Source: Candidatus Woesearchaeota archaeon
Lineage (GTDB): Archaea; Nanobdellota; Nanobdellia; Woesearchaeales; GW2011-AR4
Assembly: GCA_018303185.1 (NCBI GenBank)
Contig: JAGVYR010000004.1
Span: forward strand, 1-42,553
Reading direction: 5' to 3'
DNA: 42,553 nucleotides
Within the stretch, counting starts at the first letter, position 1, and every line of letters begins with the position of its first letter. Below are positions 17,412-24,706 of this stretch, in pieces. The notes beneath the pieces are model-generated. The model worked only from the letters and a program-made list of their open reading frames with translations, was not told the DNA's origin and searched no databases. The position numbers and the translations under genes are program-made.

Positions 17412-17905
17412 AGAAAGCGCAGCTTATAAGCCAGGTCTTTATCTATATAGTTGCAGTTCTGGTGACGGCTTTCATACTGGGATTTGGGTATAAAGCAATA
17501 GCGTCTTTCAAGGAGAAGGCAGGGCAGGCATCAGAGCTGAAGTTAAGGAATGACATGACCAATGCAGTGAAGACAATATCTTCTGACTATGGGAGCGTGA
17601 GAGTCATGGACATAAGAGTGCCGGGAGGCTATAATGAGGTGTGCTTTGTGAAGACTTATAACGGATTCCCATCAGACCAGTCTGCAGCAACAATAGCTGA
17701 TTACCCTATAATAAAAAACAGCATTGACTCAAACTCGGAGGACAACGTGTTCCTTGTCGACAACATAGAAAGAAGCTCGTTCGCAATCGGAAAGATAGAC
17801 CCAGACCCAGATTTCCTGTGCGCAAAGATCCCTTCAGGCATATTGAGGCTGAAGCTTGAGGGCATGGGCGACCACACAAGGATATCGGCGCTTCCACTAG
17901 GGTAG
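17408..17905 (+). CDS. Pilin-like membrane protein (KKAQ leader), 165 aa
   Basis: N-terminus MKKAQLISQVFIYIVAVLVT has the K-K-A|Q cleavage-site pattern of archaeal class III signal peptides, followed by one helix (about 8-28). The extracellular part contains SSDYGSVRVMDIRVPGGYNE, then VCFVKTYNGFP; the 'R-V-P-x-G-Y-x-E-V-C-F-V' motif is one I recall in uncharacterised DPANN proteins. Overlaps the giant surface protein gene by 4 bp. Likely a minor pilin or pseudopilin-like subunit. Confidence 0.7.
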   Translation: MKKAQLISQVFIYIVAVLVTAFILGFGYKAIASFKEKAGQASELKLRNDMTNAVKTISSDYGSVRVMDIRVPGGYNEVCFVKTYNGFPSDQSAATIADYPIIKNSIDSNSEDNVFLVDNIERSSFAIGKIDPDPDFLCAKIPSGILRLKLEGMGDHTRISALPLG

Positions 17906-17929
17906 GCAATATATTCTGCAAGTGATAGA

Positions 17930-18925
17930 ATGGACAAAAAAGCCGCTTTCGAGATACAGTTCAACTGGGTATTTGTGCTGGTAGCAGGGACACTTATACT
18001 GGTTTTCTTTTCAGCGGTCATATTAAAACAGAAAAGCAGCTCTGAAATCGTTACGAGCAACCTCATCCTAAAGAACATAGAAGCCATCTTCTCAGGAGCC
18101 GAGGCCAGCAGGAACACAATTAATACTGTCAATATCCCCGAAACCAAGCTGGAATTTGGGTGCAACGAATACAGGATTGGAAAACTCTCAAGGCAGTTCA
18201 ATTCCATCAGCCTTTTTGCGCCTTCAGAGATTCAGGCGAACAAGCTCATAACATGGACTCTTGACTGGAGCATCCCGTACAGGGTAACTAATTTCCTATA
18301 TCTCTCAAGCCCAGAGACAAGATACGTATTTTTTGGGCAGGATACAAAGAAATATTTTGATCTGATGCCAAATGAGACATCAAAGGCATTTTATGGCACA
18401 CAGGCGGATTTTGAAGACCGGGGATTTGACGAATTAAGGATAATAACTACTGATGCTCTGGCAGCGAACACGGCATTCCAGGGCAAGAAAAAGGTTACTG
18501 CACTGAAATTAGACGCGAATGCGGGGAAACTTGAATTTTTTGAATTCGATAAGGCGCTTGGCAATTTCAGGAATACCGGGAATTCATTCTATCTTGAAGA
18601 TTCCTCACTTTTTGGGGCTGTATTTTCTGATGATGCTGAAATGTACAAATGCTCTATGGAAAACGCTTTCAGGAGGCTGAACCTTATAAGCACAATATAC
18701 ATCGAAAAGACAAATTCTTTGAGGTCATTTTACTCGGCACCTCCGAACGCAAACACCAATTGCGCTGCAAGACACGATTCACAATACATTTCAGCAATAA
18801 AATCAAATTCAGCCTCTTTTTCATCAATCGACTCATCAAAAATCAGCGGCATATTATCCGCTTCAGGCAGCCTCGAGCAACAAAACAAGGAAGCGCAGCT
18901 TTACTCATGCGCCATGATATATTAA
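17930..18925 (+). CDS. Pilin-like membrane protein (KKAAFE leader), 331 aa
   Basis: MDKKAAFEIQFNWVFVLVAG: basic start, K-K-A|A-F-E-I, then a hydrophobic helix about 11-32. The exported domain includes NTVNIPETKLEFGCNEYRIG and 'LFAPSEIQANKLITWTLDW', then VTNFLYLSSPETRYVFF. These motifs look like those of a conserved archaeal protein that accompanies the preceding 165-aa type; I recognise the pattern but know no function. Its stop codon lies inside a 16-bp tandem duplication that also carries the start of the next gene. Confidence 0.7.
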   Translation: MDKKAAFEIQFNWVFVLVAGTLILVFFSAVILKQKSSSEIVTSNLILKNIEAIFSGAEASRNTINTVNIPETKLEFGCNEYRIGKLSRQFNSISLFAPSEIQANKLITWTLDWSIPYRVTNFLYLSSPETRYVFFGQDTKKYFDLMPNETSKAFYGTQADFEDRGFDELRIITTDALAANTAFQGKKKVTALKLDANAGKLEFFEFDKALGNFRNTGNSFYLEDSSLFGAVFSDDAEMYKCSMENAFRRLNLISTIYIEKTNSLRSFYSAPPNANTNCAARHDSQYISAIKSNSASFSSIDSSKISGILSASGSLEQQNKEAQLYSCAMIY

Positions 18926-18948
18926 CATGAAAATATATTAACATGAAA
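18917..18948 (+). repeat. 16-bp tandem duplication at a stop/start junction
   Basis: The unit atatattaacatgaaa occurs twice in tandem (18917-18932 and 18933-18948). Each copy carries a TAA and an ATG. The first ATG (18927) opens a four-codon frame that ends at once; the second (18943) is the real start of the 164-aa gene. Confidence 0.85.
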
Positions 18949-19437
18949 AATAAGATGAAAAAATCAGGAAAAGGCCAGGTGCAGATGGGCGAAACCATTG
19001 CGGTGCTTCTTGTGTTTTTCATACTTGTGCTTATCGGGTTTGTGTTCTATACAAAGATAGCAAAGAGCAACATAGAGGCAGAGCAGGATGAGCAGAGGCA
19101 GCTGAAAGCAATAGAAGTGGCACAGAAAGCGTCTTTCCTGCCAGAGGTGCAATGCTCTGAGGAGAACATAATAACTGACAACTGCATTGATTTTGAGAAA
19201 TTAAATGCGGCAAAAGACATAGTAAAAGACAACGGGCTGCAGTATTTTGATATTCTTGGCTTCAGCAACATAACAATATTTGAAATTTATCCGGATTATG
19301 CAAGAATAACTCTTTACGAGAGGCCGCTTGAGGATTTTAAGACTAGGTCTGTCACCAATGTGCCGATAGCAATATTTTATCCCAAAGAAAGGAAGCACCA
19401 TTTTGCTGTGATGAAGGTGGAAGTCTATGAGAGATAA
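18943..19437 (+). CDS. Pilin-like membrane protein (GKGQ leader), 164 aa
   Basis: MKNKMKKSGKGQVQMGETIA followed by VLLVFFILVLIGFVFY: a K-G|Q-V-Q-M-G-E leader. The glutamate early in the mature protein is typical of type IV pilins, where E5 aids subunit docking. One helix, about residues 18-36, then an exported domain with one likely disulfide (residues about 67-77). The 3' end overlaps the next gene by 11 bp. An internal ATG at 18955 is an alternative start that keeps the leader. Confidence 0.7.
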   Translation: MKNKMKKSGKGQVQMGETIAVLLVFFILVLIGFVFYTKIAKSNIEAEQDEQRQLKAIEVAQKASFLPEVQCSEENIITDNCIDFEKLNAAKDIVKDNGLQYFDILGFSNITIFEIYPDYARITLYERPLEDFKTRSVTNVPIAIFYPKERKHHFAVMKVEVYER

Positions 19438-19915
19438 GGGTCAGATGGAGATAATGGGGCTTGCGATAGTCGTCTTACTGGTTTCTATGTCCCTGATATT
19501 TGCAGTTTATTTCTTTGCATTCAAGGAGCCAAAGGACTTCAAGGGCTCTTTCACACAGGCGCAGATGGCTTCAAATATGCTGAATACCTTTTTGAAGACC
19601 AAAAGCGCGGATTGCTCTGATCTTACAATGACAGAGCTTTTGCAAAACTGCGCCCAAAACCCAAGCGGGCCAAGCATAACATGCGAAAACGGGATGAATT
19701 CCTGTGAATATGCTGAAGATACAGCTTCCACCATATTCTCAAAGACACTGGACGAATGGAAGGTCAATTACGAGTTTAGGGCGTATATAGCCAGTGCAGG
19801 TCCTGTTGACGACCTTGTTAAGTTGGGAGAAGCGTGCAAAGGCAGCAAGAAGAGCAAGCTGTTTCCGATACCTTCCGCTGCAGGGACTGTTATGGTGAAG
19901 ATGGATGTTTGTTAG
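19427..19915 (+). CDS. Pilin-like membrane protein (DKGQ leader), 162 aa
   Basis: MRDKGQMEIMGLAIVVLLVS: K-G|Q-M-E-I leader and one helix about 8-32. The exported part has five or more cysteines (for example SADCSDLTMTELLQNC and GPSITCENGMNSCEYA). Starts inside the previous gene and is preceded by an aaggtgg Shine-Dalgarno-like sequence about 6 nt upstream. Last gene before structured element kind II copy 2, so probably the end of a transcription unit. Confidence 0.7.
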   Translation: MRDKGQMEIMGLAIVVLLVSMSLIFAVYFFAFKEPKDFKGSFTQAQMASNMLNTFLKTKSADCSDLTMTELLQNCAQNPSGPSITCENGMNSCEYAEDTASTIFSKTLDEWKVNYEFRAYIASAGPVDDLVKLGEACKGSKKSKLFPIPSAAGTVMVKMDVC

Positions 19916-19935
19916 GCATAGCTGATTTCAATCAA

Positions 19936-20090
19936 GGTCAACTTAAGGCCGCCTCAATGAGTTTTTGCGAGGCAGGTTACGTGTTCTGGTTAAGAAAAGG
20001 AACGGTTTTTCCCCAATAAGAGCGCATCCAATGGTTCAATAGCTAAAACATTTTAAAAACCGCCGAGCAAAATGGCGCCTTAAGTTGACC
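19936..20090. repeat. Structured intergenic element, kind II, copy 2
   Basis: A 155-bp element after the 162-aa gene and before a new TATA box. Terminal arms ggtcaacttaagg (19936-19948) and ccttaagttgacc (20078-20090) are perfectly complementary. Internal stems are ttttgc/gcaaaa (19963-19968 with 20067-20072) and cggttttt/aaaaaccg (20003-20010 with 20055-20062). The core gaggcaggttacgtgttctg (19969-19988) matches copy 1 at 18 of 20 positions. The segment aaggccgcc next to the 5' arm is also shared with copy 1. Stem bases differ from copy 1 but remain paired. Confidence 0.7.
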
Positions 20091-20113
20091 GCACCACCAC
20101 AAAAAACGATACA

Positions 20114-20121
20114 TTTAAATA
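20114..20121 (+). promoter_or_regulatory. TATA box for the 20143 gene
   Basis: tttaaata with its upstream edge 29 nt before the ATG at 20143, immediately after the structured element; predicts a leaderless transcript. Confidence 0.6.
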
Positions 20122-20142
20122 TGAAAATGCCAGAGAAAGCAA

Positions 20143-20442
20143 ATGATGTTATGCATGAATAAAAGAGGGCAGGGGCTTTCTGTCAATGTGATAATCATAG
20201 CGGCAATCGCACTTATAGTGCTTGTTGTCCTTGTAGCTATATTCACGGGCAGGCTCGGAGGCTTCAGCAGAGGCATCAATGAGGTGACGAGCTGCGATCA
20301 GGTGTGCAAGGCAAGAGGCTTTACCAACGGAGGAGAGGGCAGCCCAAACAGCGTTGCGACCCCACCTTCCGGTTACCAGCTGTCTGACAGGCTTATTGGA
20401 GCTACAGGCCCTAACGGCGGCGCTTGCTACTGCAGGAATTAA
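20143..20442 (+). CDS. Small pilin-like membrane protein (KRGQ leader), 99 aa
   Basis: MMLCMNKRGQGLSVNVIIIA followed by AIALIVLVVLVAIF: K-R-G|Q leader and one helix about 15-37. The mature part is short and contains CDQVCKARGF and a C-terminal CYCRN, so probably disulfide-bonded. The ATG at 20143 has leaderless spacing to the TATA box at 20114; the internal ATG at 20155 (MNKRGQ) would also keep the leader. Size and organisation fit a major or minor pilin. Confidence 0.7.
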   Translation: MMLCMNKRGQGLSVNVIIIAAIALIVLVVLVAIFTGRLGGFSRGINEVTSCDQVCKARGFTNGGEGSPNSVATPPSGYQLSDRLIGATGPNGGACYCRN

Positions 20443-20465
20443 TTTTACCTTCTTTATTCCAAAGC

Positions 20466-20473
20466 TTTAAATA
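20466..20473 (+). promoter_or_regulatory. TATA box for the 20496 gene
   Basis: tttaaata, upstream edge 30 nt before the ATG at 20496. This spacing is the reason for choosing the 45-residue reading over a longer one starting inside the previous gene. Confidence 0.55.
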
Positions 20474-20495
20474 TAATAATTCTGCCAAGTTACCC

Positions 20496-20633
20496 ATGCA
20501 AAAATGCCGATACAATAAAGGGCAGCAAAACGCAGCTTTCGGCCTTCTGATTAAGATACTTCTTGCTGTGGTGATAGCTAGTCTGCTTTACTTTTCAATA
20601 AGGAGGCTCGGAAATGCATTCATGCCGCGATAA
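20496..20633 (+). CDS. Very small membrane protein (NKGQ leader), 45 aa
   Basis: MQKCRYNKGQQNAAFGLLIK followed by ILLAVVIASLLYFSIRRLG: a single helix (about 15-34) between basic ends with a K-G|Q leader. It is the third smallest type of reading in the cluster and could be mostly a processed helix. Its 3' end overlaps the 397-aa gene by 20 bp and contains that gene's aggagg ribosome-binding site, so the two are probably co-translated. Confidence 0.6.
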   Translation: MQKCRYNKGQQNAAFGLLIKILLAVVIASLLYFSIRRLGNAFMPR

Positions 20634-21807
20634 ACGCAGCAGGAAAGGAATGGTAAAGAATTTCATAGTGGCGATACTGATACTTACAGCCTCATTCCTG
20701 CTGATACTTACAATCCTGAATACATTCAAGGGGAAAGCTGAGGCAAAGACAACCGAGGCAATATGCAGGGGCAGCGTTGTGCTGAGAGAGAAGTCTTATA
20801 CTGAAATCAGGGACCCTTTGGTCGGAGCGAAACTCGGAAGCGCGGCAACTCCTCTTTTGTGCAGGACAACCGACAAATACATAGCAGAAGGCAAGAAAGA
20901 CGCAACAAAGGAAGAGATAATGATGGAAATCTCCGAATCTATGGCAAGATGCTGGTGGCAGTTCGGAGAAGGCCTTATAAATGATGTGTTCAAAGAAGCT
21001 AATTATAACAATAATTGCTTTGTCTGCTATAATGTGGTGCTTAAGAAGACCGGCAGCTTTCCTGAAGGCGCAATAACGCAGCAGGAAATGATAAAGTACC
21101 TTTTTGAAACCCCTTATAGGGTAGAGAGCAAGAGCGACAACTGCAAGGCCGGAGGCGGAATATGCTCGACAGCAGACACCGCAAGCGGATGCAACGAGAT
21201 AGATGCTCAGAGCACTTATAAGCAGATAGACAAGAGCAACCAGATATGCAGGTCAAAAAATCCAAAAGAGAAGAAAGAAAACTGCTGCTTCACTTCCTAC
21301 AGCTGCTTGAACAACGGAGGGAAGTGCAGCAGCGACGATTTGACTGCGCAAGGCTACAGGCATTACGACAAGTGGGAATGCCCCTCTTCTATGACATGCT
21401 ATGTGAACAGCAAGAATTTCTATTCATACGGTGATTATATACAGAGATACGGCGGCAATGGGAAGATAATACTGACGGACGACATCAAGGCTGGAGAAAC
21501 ATATGCAGTAAGCTACGGAAGCCCCACAGGGAAGGATTGCGGCTGGTGCACTGCCATTGCAGGCGGGTTTGGCGTTGCAAGCGGCGCATCGGTAGCGGCT
21601 TTGGCATTCGGGCTGAGCAACCCTGTAGGCTGGGTAGCAGTTGCCGGAGCAGTGGGCTATTTGGCTTATTCCATGTCGAAGGAAGACCTAACTTCGCTTT
21701 CAAGCATATTCTCAGCAAGGTCATTCCCGGTAATTTACATATCAAAACTCTCAACAATACAGTCTGGCAACTTCTGCTCAATAATAAGCGACATAAGGGA
21801 CACTTGA
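20614..21807 (+). CDS. Cysteine-rich membrane protein with C-terminal hydrophobic hairpin, 397 aa
   Basis: Start at 20614 is supported by aggagg at 20601-20606, 7 nt upstream. Residues 14-36 form a membrane helix after a basic N-terminus. The middle is an exported domain rich in cysteines (for example CKAGGGICSTADTASGC, NCCFTSYSCLNNGGKC). Residues about 310-353 form a Gly/Ala-rich hydrophobic stretch (GGFGVASGASVAALAFGLSN, then PVGWVAVAGAVGYLAYSM) that could be a membrane hairpin. That would place both ends in the membrane with a disulfide-rich domain between. The hairpin is reminiscent of pore-forming or holin-like proteins, but this is inference from composition only. Confidence 0.65.
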   Translation: MHSCRDKRSRKGMVKNFIVAILILTASFLLILTILNTFKGKAEAKTTEAICRGSVVLREKSYTEIRDPLVGAKLGSAATPLLCRTTDKYIAEGKKDATKEEIMMEISESMARCWWQFGEGLINDVFKEANYNNNCFVCYNVVLKKTGSFPEGAITQQEMIKYLFETPYRVESKSDNCKAGGGICSTADTASGCNEIDAQSTYKQIDKSNQICRSKNPKEKKENCCFTSYSCLNNGGKCSSDDLTAQGYRHYDKWECPSSMTCYVNSKNFYSYGDYIQRYGGNGKIILTDDIKAGETYAVSYGSPTGKDCGWCTAIAGGFGVASGASVAALAFGLSNPVGWVAVAGAVGYLAYSMSKEDLTSLSSIFSARSFPVIYISKLSTIQSGNFCSIISDIRDT

Positions 21808-21808
21808 A

Positions 21809-21958
21809 ATGAAAATACTGAAATCAAGAAAAGCATTTGAGATGACAATGCAAGAAGTTATAGGATGGGTAATAGTCCTTTTGCTGCTTGGCTTCGCCAT
21901 ACTCTGGATGGCGGGGCAGAGAGCACTTATATCAAAGATTTTCGGGAGCGCATTTTAA
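21809..21958 (+). CDS. Very small pilin-like membrane protein, 49 aa
   Basis: Short gene reading MKILKSRKAFEMTMQEVIGW then VIVLLLLGFAILWMAGQRAL and ending ISKIFGSAF. It fits exactly between neighbours: its ATG comes 1 nt after the upstream stop, and its TAA is followed directly by the next ATG. R-K-A|F-E-M leader with E early in the mature chain, then one helix about 17-36. A mature product of about 40 residues would be little more than a pilin helix. Confidence 0.65.
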   Translation: MKILKSRKAFEMTMQEVIGWVIVLLLLGFAILWMAGQRALISKIFGSAF

Positions 21959-22666
21959 ATGGACAGAAAAGGGGCATTCAGCAAAATAGCAACAATGGCA
22001 ATATTGCTTATATTCCTGTCTATTATCATCATAGCTTTCCTCGGCCCGGAATCGATACTGCCGCAGGCGGCAAAGGCAGCCGACTGGCTGGCTGAAAAGA
22101 CATTTATTCAGCTGAAGAATGAAAAGCCGAGGCCATCTGTTCAGGCAGACCAGAAAGCAAACGAAGCATTTGACAGCCTCGTAAGCCTGATGAGGAAACA
22201 GGATTACAGGAACTGCATAGCCTCAAGGCAGCCGTTATCAGAATTAAAAGGCAATAAGATAGCGCTTGCAGATTCAGGACAGGGTATAGTCGCCGAATTA
22301 ATCAATAAAGAAGGGCAGAGGATAAAAGTCGATTCTGTCTCTGGGAAGAAGACGTGCGTTATATCTGAAGGCAGCGCAGCAATAAGCTTTTACGGCAATT
22401 ACCTCGACAGCACAAAATGCACGGAGAATTGCCCAAAAGACTACAGCGAGGCAAAAATAGAGTTTACTGAAGAGGGAAGCATAACGGTCAACGGAAATAA
22501 AAGGGGCATGGATGATGCCATGGCAGTTTTTTTTAACAGGGAAGGAAATCTATGCTTTGTTCCTACCTACAGCGGATACCTGACGCCGTGGGGGTGCGAC
22601 GCTTCACAGGAAGGGCTAGACAACGATTGCATAGAGACAATCAAAAAATCAGTAAAACCATGCTAA
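21959..22666 (+). CDS. Pilin-like exported protein (DRKGAF leader), 235 aa
   Basis: MDRKGAFSKIATMAILLIFL then SIIIIAFLGPES: R-K-G|A leader and helix about 9-30. The exported domain has several cysteines (DYRNCIASRQPL, STKCTENCPKDY, LTPWGCDASQ). Starts directly after the upstream stop and ends 1 nt before the next start, so the arrangement is operonic. No recognisable family. Confidence 0.65.
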   Translation: MDRKGAFSKIATMAILLIFLSIIIIAFLGPESILPQAAKAADWLAEKTFIQLKNEKPRPSVQADQKANEAFDSLVSLMRKQDYRNCIASRQPLSELKGNKIALADSGQGIVAELINKEGQRIKVDSVSGKKTCVISEGSAAISFYGNYLDSTKCTENCPKDYSEAKIEFTEEGSITVNGNKRGMDDAMAVFFNREGNLCFVPTYSGYLTPWGCDASQEGLDNDCIETIKKSVKPC

Positions 22667-22667
22667 A

Positions 22668-22967
22668 ATGAACAGGAAAGCGGACATATCAATTGAAACG
22701 CTGGTAAAGGCGGCACTGTATATCATACTTATCATACTTATAGTTGGGGCGCTGATATTCGGCGTGTTCAGGACACAAATATTCGGCGTCGGGAGGACAA
22801 CAGAGGAGATAACACTCGACTGCGACAATGATGGCGCAACAGGAATACTTGATGAGTGCCCATGCGACAGCAGCAAGACAGATCTGGACAAGCAGAAAAC
22901 CGGAGACAGATGCGGAGCAACAAGCCAAGAAACAAAGAAAACGTGCCCATTAAGATGCGCAAAATGA
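22668..22967 (+). CDS. Small pilin-like protein with Asp-rich calcium-loop-like motif, 99 aa
   Basis: MNRKADISIETLVKAALYII: R-K-A|D-I-S-I-E, which places glutamate at position 5 of the mature chain, the canonical type IV pilin residue. Helix about 12-35. The short head carries LDCDNDGATGILDECPCD, a thrombospondin type 3-like Asp/Cys motif similar to those in the giant surface protein, so both may use calcium. The stop overlaps the next start (ATGA at 22964). Confidence 0.7.
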   Translation: MNRKADISIETLVKAALYIILIILIVGALIFGVFRTQIFGVGRTTEEITLDCDNDGATGILDECPCDSSKTDLDKQKTGDRCGATSQETKKTCPLRCAK

Positions 22968-24031
22968 AAAGAAGCCAGATAATGCTGAAGTTTCTTTTTT
23001 ACCTCATTCTCGCACTAGTCATATTCGTCCCGACGGTGATATGGGCGTCAAGATTCCTCACCGTAGGGTATAGGGCCGACGATTCCTACAGCAAGCTCGT
23101 GGAGATGGTTTCCGGCATAAAAGAAGGGGAGCTGCTTAGCATGCCGCTTTATATGGATAGGAACAGCATAATATTCGGAATAGGAAACAAAGGGGCAAAA
23201 TTTGAGTCAAGAAGAAGCATATCCGGAACCACTGGCAACAAAGTTTTTTTTGAAGGGCAGCAGGACAAGTGCGGCAGCAGCTCATGCCTCTGCATATGCA
23301 AGGACATCAAGACTGAAAATTCCCAGGGAGGGCAGAAGATAATCTGCCAAAAGGAGTCAAGATGTGCCAAGCTTGAAGGCACAAGCATAATCACCAGATA
23401 TGACCCAAGCGACATAGGGATTGAATCAGCCTTCAAGCCCAAGGGATCGGCAGAGTCCCTATTCTGGAATAATGGATTTGCCATCGCTACGCAGATAGAC
23501 AATGACCTTAGGATAAGCCTCGGCACACAGATGTATGATGAAGTATCAAAGAATACGAAGCCAATATACATAGAGAAAAGGCAGGGAATTGTGAATGTCT
23601 GCTACACCTCAAAATGCCTGTCAGAGTCAAATATGGACTTCATCAGCAAGGAAGCGGCAATAGCAGAATTCAGCAAATTCAGGTCATTTTACCTTCAATG
23701 CACTGCCGACAAGGACAAGTGCGGCACCATAGCAATAAGCCTGCCGCAAAGATACTACATACTATACCTTCCCTCAGACCCTTCACTATTCAGCTATTTC
23801 AGCAAAAAGAACGTTTTCCTTCTCCTGAACTCCCAAACAAAGGACGCAGACAAGATGAAGGACAGCCCGGAAGCATTCATTGCCCGGGATGATTCAGGTA
23901 ATGATGTGTCTTTCCCGGGACAGTTCTATTCAGGCGTTGACCAGATTAAGGAATATGAAAAGGGATTCATACCACAGGACATGAGCATATACAATGACAA
24001 TGGAAGGGCAGTCATGGACGAGGAAGGCTGA
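22964..24031 (+). CDS. Exported membrane protein (KRSQ leader), 355 aa
   Basis: Start at the ATGA overlap gives MKRSQIMLKFLFYLILALVI, then a helix to about residue 30. The exported part includes SMPLYMDRNSIIFGIGNKG, then CGSSSCLCICKDIK and a cysteine pair further on; the 'yMDrNSIIfGi ... C-L-C-x-C' order looks like a conserved DPANN surface protein type. A longer in-frame reading from 22856 exists but would overlap the previous gene by more than 100 bp and hide the leader. Followed by structured element kind I copy 1, so probably the last gene of its transcript. Confidence 0.65.
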   Translation: MKRSQIMLKFLFYLILALVIFVPTVIWASRFLTVGYRADDSYSKLVEMVSGIKEGELLSMPLYMDRNSIIFGIGNKGAKFESRRSISGTTGNKVFFEGQQDKCGSSSCLCICKDIKTENSQGGQKIICQKESRCAKLEGTSIITRYDPSDIGIESAFKPKGSAESLFWNNGFAIATQIDNDLRISLGTQMYDEVSKNTKPIYIEKRQGIVNVCYTSKCLSESNMDFISKEAAIAEFSKFRSFYLQCTADKDKCGTIAISLPQRYYILYLPSDPSLFSYFSKKNVFLLLNSQTKDADKMKDSPEAFIARDDSGNDVSFPGQFYSGVDQIKEYEKGFIPQDMSIYNDNGRAVMDEEG

Positions 24032-24036
24032 TTTCA

Positions 24037-24247
24037 GGCTTCGGTGAAAATCTCGCTTCACCCGAACGCGAGCCTGCTCGAACTTGTAGCAAAGGCGAGC
24101 GTTCTCGCAGGCAAATCTCGGCTGGTGCCTGCTCGCCTGAGTGAGTTTTTCACTTGTCTGACATCCCGTAGGGAGCTTCCCCTGTCAGGCTGAATGAGCT
24201 ATAAACAGGGCTCGCACGTTGGCACCAGCTACATTTTCACCGAAGCC
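24037..24247. repeat. Structured intergenic element, kind I, copy 1
   Basis: A 211-bp element. Terminal arms ggcttcggtgaaaat (24037-24051) and attttcaccgaagcc (24233-24247) form a perfect 15-bp stem. A second stem is gctggtgcc/ggcaccagc (24121-24129 with 24221-24229). A third is gtctgaca/tgtcaggc (24156-24163 with 24183-24190, one G-U), enclosing the conserved catcccg...cccc segment. Compared with copy 2 (31313-31467) it has about 55 extra bp near the 5' side, which form their own hairpin (gcctgctcg with cgagc...caggc). The octamer ctgatttc flanks the element (24028-24035 and 24248-24255) and may be a target-site duplication. Confidence 0.75.
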
Positions 24248-24263
24248 CTGATTTCCAAAAGCA

Positions 24264-24270
24264 TTTTAAA
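24264..24270 (+). promoter_or_regulatory. TATA box for the 24293 gene
   Basis: ttttaaa, upstream edge 29 nt before the ATG at 24293. This decides the start over a longer frame that would begin inside the structured element. Confidence 0.6.
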
Positions 24271-24292
24271 CACAGATAAATGCGCATTTTCC

Positions 24293-24706
24293 ATGAAAAA
24301 AAGAGGGGAGATAAGCCTTTGGTTTCTGCTGGAAGCTGTTGGGGCGTTTTTGGTAGCGTATACTGCCGTAAGCATATCCATAGGGTATTCACAGGGAACA
24401 GCCTTTGAAAAGCTCAACCTGGCAAGAGAGATTTCTACTGAGATAAATTCCATGTATGCGGTCAGCGGAGACGCTGTTGCGGTAATTCCGGACCTGCACG
24501 GCTATTCAGTGAAGATAGAAGGCGACACCGTTGAAGTTTATGAAGCCGCCTTTGACCCGACAAAAGCGGCGCACCATTTTGCCACGGCACAATCCACGCA
24601 GATAAAAGAGGATTTCAGGGAGCCGAAAGGGATGTACATAAAGAAAGACGGAAACAGGGTAGCTGTATTTGAGATTAAGAATGAAAAAGAAAATGCTAAA
24701 CCGTAA
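24293..24706 (+). CDS. Pilin-like membrane protein (KKRGE leader), 137 aa
   Basis: MKKRGEISLWFLLEAVGAFL followed by VAYTAVSISIGYS: K-R-G|E leader, helix about 9-30 containing a glutamate (E14). The exported domain includes NLAREISTEINSMYAVSGD and DLHGYSVKIEGDTVEVYE. It is first in a run of four overlapping genes (24293, 24681, 25147, 25653). The next gene starts inside its 3' end. Confidence 0.65.
   Translation: MKKRGEISLWFLLEAVGAFLVAYTAVSISIGYSQGTAFEKLNLAREISTEINSMYAVSGDAVAVIPDLHGYSVKIEGDTVEVYEAAFDPTKAAHHFATAQSTQIKEDFREPKGMYIKKDGNRVAVFEIKNEKENAKP

Noticed and set aside
20614-20650. Start of the 397-aa protein at ATG 20650
   Set aside because: The ATG at 20614 has aggagg at ideal distance, whereas 20650 has its purine-rich stretch too close; coding overlap with the previous gene is common in this cluster.
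24037-24247. MITE (non-autonomous transposon) with terminal inverted repeats
   Set aside because: Not excluded, but the arms differ between copies while staying complementary within each copy, which is unlike the conserved ends a transposase needs. The flanking ctgatttc octamer is kept as a point for checking.
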